Source: Paracoccus onubensis (GTDB taxonomy: Bacteria; Pseudomonadota; Alphaproteobacteria; Rhodobacterales; Rhodobacteraceae). From it: a DNA stretch of 64,000 bases. The notes under the pieces were generated by a model that was given only the letters and a program-made list of their open reading frames with translations, was not told the DNA's origin and did not search any database. The translations under genes and the position numbers were made by a program. The stretch is taken from assembly GCF_003591515.1 (NCBI RefSeq), contig NZ_QZCG01000008.1:186001-250000 (forward strand), read 5' to 3'. Below are positions 61,231 to 64,000 of this stretch, in pieces; within the stretch, counting starts at the first letter, position 1, and each line of letters starts with the position of its first letter.

Positions 61231-61638
61231 CAGAGGAAACGGGCCTTATTGCACAAATTGGCTGAGAGCCGAATGTGAATCAGCGTGAGGTCTTGGCGCC
61301 GATAGGCGTAATAAGCCGTTGAATTTCCAAATGAGGGCGGGGTCAGACATCGAAGCCGATTCACACCGTGGGAAAGAAGGGGGAAGGCATCGCATTTGCT
61401 GAGCTTTCAGCCAGAAGTATCGCTTGTGGCTGGCGTCACCTCGAGGTTCTGGTGGTTAGAGCAACAGATCGGACCGGCGCGATGACAGCGGGTCCTTTTA
61501 CCGGTTGGTGCGGGTCTGGTAACCGTATCCCTGATGCAATGCGGCTCCAGATCGGACAAACTCCTACTTCAATGGGGGTGATCTGTGTATTCAGACCATT
61601 TTCAGCATGACGGGAACGGCGAACGGTCGCCCATGACC
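61231..61638. other. Intergenic stretch with a possible IS-element scar
   Basis: GGGCCTTATTGCACAAAT at about 61242-61259 resembles the terminal repeat of some IS5-family elements (GGGC-TTGTTGCACAAAT). Next to it a minus-strand frame reads PPSFGNSTAYYAYRRQDLTLIHIRLSANLCNKA with no transposase motif. No gene is recognisable between here and the ABC ATPase stop at 61639. I treat it as the decayed end of an insertion sequence with low confidence. Confidence 0.35.
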
Positions 61639-62691
61639 CTATGCAGGGACCGGCTCACGCGCAGCTTGCAGTGACCGTCCCTCAGCATCGAAGCGATGGA
61701 GGTTCGCGGTGTCGAAATCAAGTTGCACCTCATCGCCGGGTTGCGGCCCCTCCTGCCCTTCCGAAAGCACGAGGAACCTTCCCGCCCCCTCCATCTCTAC
61801 ATGGAGAAGCGATCCGCCCCCGGTATATTCACTTAGCGCGACCTGCCCATTTATGAGTCCACCGTCGGGCACGATCCGCAAATGTTCGGGCCGCAGGCCG
61901 ATCTGCTCCACGCCTTCCATCGGAATCCCGGCGCGGGTCAATTCAGGGGCAAGCGCGTCAGCGGAACAGATATTCATCTTCGGGCTGCCGATGAATTGCG
62001 CGACAAAGATATTGTCCGGATGGGCGTAGAGTTCCTTCGGATTGCCCACCTGCTCGATCCGGCCGTCGCGCAGGACGACGATCCGGTCCGCAAGCGTCAT
62101 CGCCTCGATCTGGTCATGAGTGACATATATCATGGTATTTTCCAGCCGGCGGTGCAGGGATGCGATCTCGGCCCGCATATGCACGCGTAATTCGGCATCC
62201 AGATTGGACAGCGGTTCGTCGAATAGGAATACTTTCGGATCTCCCACGATGGCCCGGCCGATGGCTACCCGCTGCCTCTGCCCACCGGAAAGCTCGCGCG
62301 GATAGCGATCGAGCAGTTTTTCAAGCTGCAGCGTCATGGCCGCTTCATCTACCTTACGCGCGATGCTGTCGGGCTTTTCCTTGCGCACCTTGAGACCGAA
62401 GCCCATGTTCTGCCGCACGGTGAGATGCGGATAGAGCGCGTAGGACTGAAACACCATGGCCACCCCGCGACGCGCGGCCTGCACCTCATTCACCTGCCGT
62501 CCGCCGATCCAGAGCTCGCCGCCTGATATATCCTCAAGTCCGGCGATCATCCGCAACAAGGTCGATTTACCGCAGCCCGACGGGCCGACAAAGACCACGA
62601 ATTCGCCTTCCAGAACATCGAGATCGATGCCGTGGATCACCTTGGTCTTGCCGAACGTCTTGGTCATGTTTCTGAGTTTCAGACTGCTCAT
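61639..62691 (-). CDS. Carbohydrate-type ABC transporter ATPase (UgpC/MalK-like)
   Basis: A 350-residue CUT1-family ATPase. Walker A is GPSGCGKST (about 36-44), the Q-loop is in VAMVFQSYALYPHLTV, the signature is LSGGQRQRV, Walker B is VFLFDEPLSNLDAELR, and the switch His is in YVTHDQIEAMTL. A C-terminal OB-fold regulatory domain from about 240 (IGLRPEHLRIVP, VALSEYTGGGSLLHVEM) is typical of MalK/UgpC. It would energise the permeases encoded immediately upstream. The substrate is probably a sugar, polyol or glycerophosphodiester; the binding protein lies outside the window. Confidence 0.95.
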   Translation of the reverse strand: MSSLKLRNMTKTFGKTKVIHGIDLDVLEGEFVVFVGPSGCGKSTLLRMIAGLEDISGGELWIGGRQVNEVQAARRGVAMVFQSYALYPHLTVRQNMGFGLKVRKEKPDSIARKVDEAAMTLQLEKLLDRYPRELSGGQRQRVAIGRAIVGDPKVFLFDEPLSNLDAELRVHMRAEIASLHRRLENTMIYVTHDQIEAMTLADRIVVLRDGRIEQVGNPKELYAHPDNIFVAQFIGSPKMNICSADALAPELTRAGIPMEGVEQIGLRPEHLRIVPDGGLINGQVALSEYTGGGSLLHVEMEGAGRFLVLSEGQEGPQPGDEVQLDFDTANLHRFDAEGRSLQAAREPVPA

Positions 62692-62721
62692 GTTATACCT
62701 TTCCGTGTTTCAAGAGGGGCA

Positions 62722-63573
62722 TCAGCCCTTCACCCCGGACATTGCAAAGCTTTCGATAATTTGCCGCTGTGCGATCAGATAGACAATCAGGATGGGCACC
62801 ACGGCCAGGCTGGTGGCGGCCAGCTGCAGGTGCCAAAGCGGCGAACCATAGGGATCCGTAAAATTCGACAGCGCCAGCGGCAGGGTGAAATTCTCGATAC
62901 TGGAAAGAAAAACCAGCGGTTCCAGAAAAAGATTCCACGAGAACAGGAAGGTAATGATCGCCACCGCCGCCAGCGCCGGGCGCGACATTGGCAGGGCGAT
63001 CTTCCACCAGATCCCCAAGCGTGAGAGCCCGTCCATCTTTCCCGCCTCTTCAAGCTCCTTGGGCAGCGACACGAAATACTGCCGCATCAGAAAGGTCGCC
63101 ATCACCCCATGCGGTCCGAAGACCGGCAACAGGACGAGCGGGATATGCGTATCCATCGCTCCCAGCCACTTCATCAGAAAAAAGTTTGGCACGATGGTCA
63201 CCTCTTCCGGCACCATCAGCGCCGACAAGAGGAAGAGCATCAGCAATCCGGCACCGGCGAAACGCATCCGCGCCAGAGCATAACCCGCGAGCGAAGACAG
63301 GATCAGCGTCAGGCCGGTCACCAGAACCGCGATATAGATCGAGTTGAAATACTGTCGCGCGAAGGGTTGATACTCGAAGACCTCAACGAAGTTGCGCCAC
63401 CGCCAGACATCGGGGATGAGATTGGGCTGACCAAAAATCTCATTCGCGTTCTTGAATGCCGAGGAGATCATCCAGAGGAACGGGAAAAGAAACGGCACCG
63501 CCACCACCGAGAGCGCCAATGTCCAGCACAGTTTCTTGACGATGGCGGCCTGTCGTATCGTCAGTTCCATCAC
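62722..63573 (-). CDS. Carbohydrate-type ABC transporter permease (MalG/UgpE-like)
   Basis: A 283-residue six-span permease. The first span is at about 15-35, followed by FPFLWMISSAFKNANEIFGQPNLIPDVWRWRNFVEVF, the characteristic MalG-type periplasmic start. The EAA loop is YFVSLPKELEEAGKMDGLSRLGIWWKIALPMSRPALAAVAI. The C-terminus RQIIESFAMSGVKG is the conserved MalG-type ending. Its ATG overlaps the stop of the other permease (ATGA) and it precedes the ATPase gene by 30 bases. Confidence 0.95.
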   Translation of the reverse strand: MMELTIRQAAIVKKLCWTLALSVVAVPFLFPFLWMISSAFKNANEIFGQPNLIPDVWRWRNFVEVFEYQPFARQYFNSIYIAVLVTGLTLILSSLAGYALARMRFAGAGLLMLFLLSALMVPEEVTIVPNFFLMKWLGAMDTHIPLVLLPVFGPHGVMATFLMRQYFVSLPKELEEAGKMDGLSRLGIWWKIALPMSRPALAAVAIITFLFSWNLFLEPLVFLSSIENFTLPLALSNFTDPYGSPLWHLQLAATSLAVVPILIVYLIAQRQIIESFAMSGVKG

Positions 63574-64000
63574 GCGGATCCTTTCTGCCGCAACATGATC
63601 TGCACCAGCGCCAACACCAGAACGATCGCGAACATGATCATCGCCAGCGCGGAGGCATAGCCGACATTGAAGAACTCGAATGCCTGCTCATAGATGTAAA
63701 AGGCCAGCACCAGCGTGCCATTCTCGGGGCCGCCACCGGTCATCAGATAGATATGGTCGAAGACCTTGAACGACCCGATCGTGGTGATCACCATGATGAT
63801 CAGCGTGCTGGGCGCGAGCAGGGGCCATGTCACCATGCGGAAGATCTGCCAGTTTCCCGCGCCCTCCAGCCGCGCGGCGTCTTCATAATCACGGGGAATG
63901 GATTGCAGCGCGGCGATATAAAGGATCATGTTCAGTCCGACCATCTTGAGCACGCGGGTGACGATCACCGCCGCCATGGCCCAATCGGGCTCTCGCAGCC
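63570..64000 (-). CDS. Carbohydrate-type ABC transporter permease (MalF/UgpA-like), C-terminal part
   Basis: Partial gene running off the right edge; about 142 residues are visible. The frame is open to the edge (LREPDWAMAAVIVTRVLKMVGLNMILYIAAL). The EAA loop is LQSIPRDYEDAARLEGAGNWQIFRMVTWPLLAPSTLIIMVI, and FKVFDHIYLMTGGGPENGTLVLAFYIYEQAFEFFNVGYASALAMIMF is the typical MalF/UgpA C-terminal region. It pairs with the MalG-type permease encoded directly after it. Confidence 0.93.
   Translation of the reverse strand, partial: LREPDWAMAAVIVTRVLKMVGLNMILYIAALQSIPRDYEDAARLEGAGNWQIFRMVTWPLLAPSTLIIMVITTIGSFKVFDHIYLMTGGGPENGTLVLAFYIYEQAFEFFNVGYASALAMIMFAIVLVLALVQIMLRQKGSA

Overview
The window is high-GC DNA with tightly packed, mostly ATGA-coupled operons. 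It is rich in TRAP, TTT and ABC substrate-binding transport systems, and it carries the TauR-TauKLM-TauXY-Xsc-Pta form of taurine degradation. That combination points to an alphaproteobacterium of the Rhodobacteraceae/Paracoccaceae, and Paracoccus is a good guess. This placement is inferred from gene content and style; no rRNA or tRNA is present to confirm it.

Layout. 1-1.5 kb: the 5' end of a TonB-dependent siderophore receptor (TTG start) and a divergent endonuclease/exonuclease/phosphatase-family protein. 1.5-11 kb: a complete taurine dissimilation locus. The MocR-type regulator tauR is divergent from tauKLM (TRAP uptake), tauXY (taurine dehydrogenase), xsc (sulfoacetaldehyde acetyltransferase) and pta (acetyl phosphate to acetyl-CoA). 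Two 11-bp direct repeats abutting the tauR start are the likely TauR operator. 11-26.5 kb: a peptide-utilisation region. It has a LysR regulator, a minus-strand operon of proline iminopeptidase, S9 peptidase, M20 amidohydrolase and oligopeptide ABC transporter (binding protein, two permeases, two ATPases), a serine hydrolase and an MmgE/PrpD protein. An e(P4)-type phosphatase and an MlrC-like M81 metallopeptidase follow separately. A perfect T-N11-A dyad lies just upstream of the operon.

26.6-32.4 kb: an auxiliary type VI secretion cargo module with a DUF4123 adaptor, a VasX-like membrane-active effector and two tandem paralogous membrane proteins that are probably immunity proteins. The two paralogues are nearly identical at both ends. 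Their membrane and periplasmic core is only about one third identical and is AT-rich. A scar of the effector 3' end lies in front of the second one. This is the most unusual part of the window.

32.6-39 kb: a TctDE-type two-component system, an extra periplasmic binding protein and a tctCBA tripartite tricarboxylate transporter, closed by a strong terminator. 39-43.6 kb: an OpgC-like acyltransferase, an ArsR/SRPBCC pair, and a LysR/isochorismatase-family divergent pair. 43.7-49.7 kb: a ybhGFSR-type ABC exporter with its divergent CecR-like TetR regulator. 49.7-52.9 kb: a mobile-element graveyard with IS66 and IS3 pieces, a serine-recombinase tail, a methionine aminopeptidase fragment and small orphan ORFs. 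52.9-60 kb: a GntR/FCD regulator with repeated ATTGGT operators, divergent from a second TTT transporter that is coupled to an LVIVD-repeat protein, an alpha/beta hydrolase and a fumarylacetoacetate-hydrolase-family enzyme. This looks like a catabolic operon for an unidentified organic acid. 60.4-64 kb: a TauE/SafE family permease, a possible IS scar, and the 3' part of a carbohydrate-type ABC operon (ATPase, two permeases, the last running off the window).
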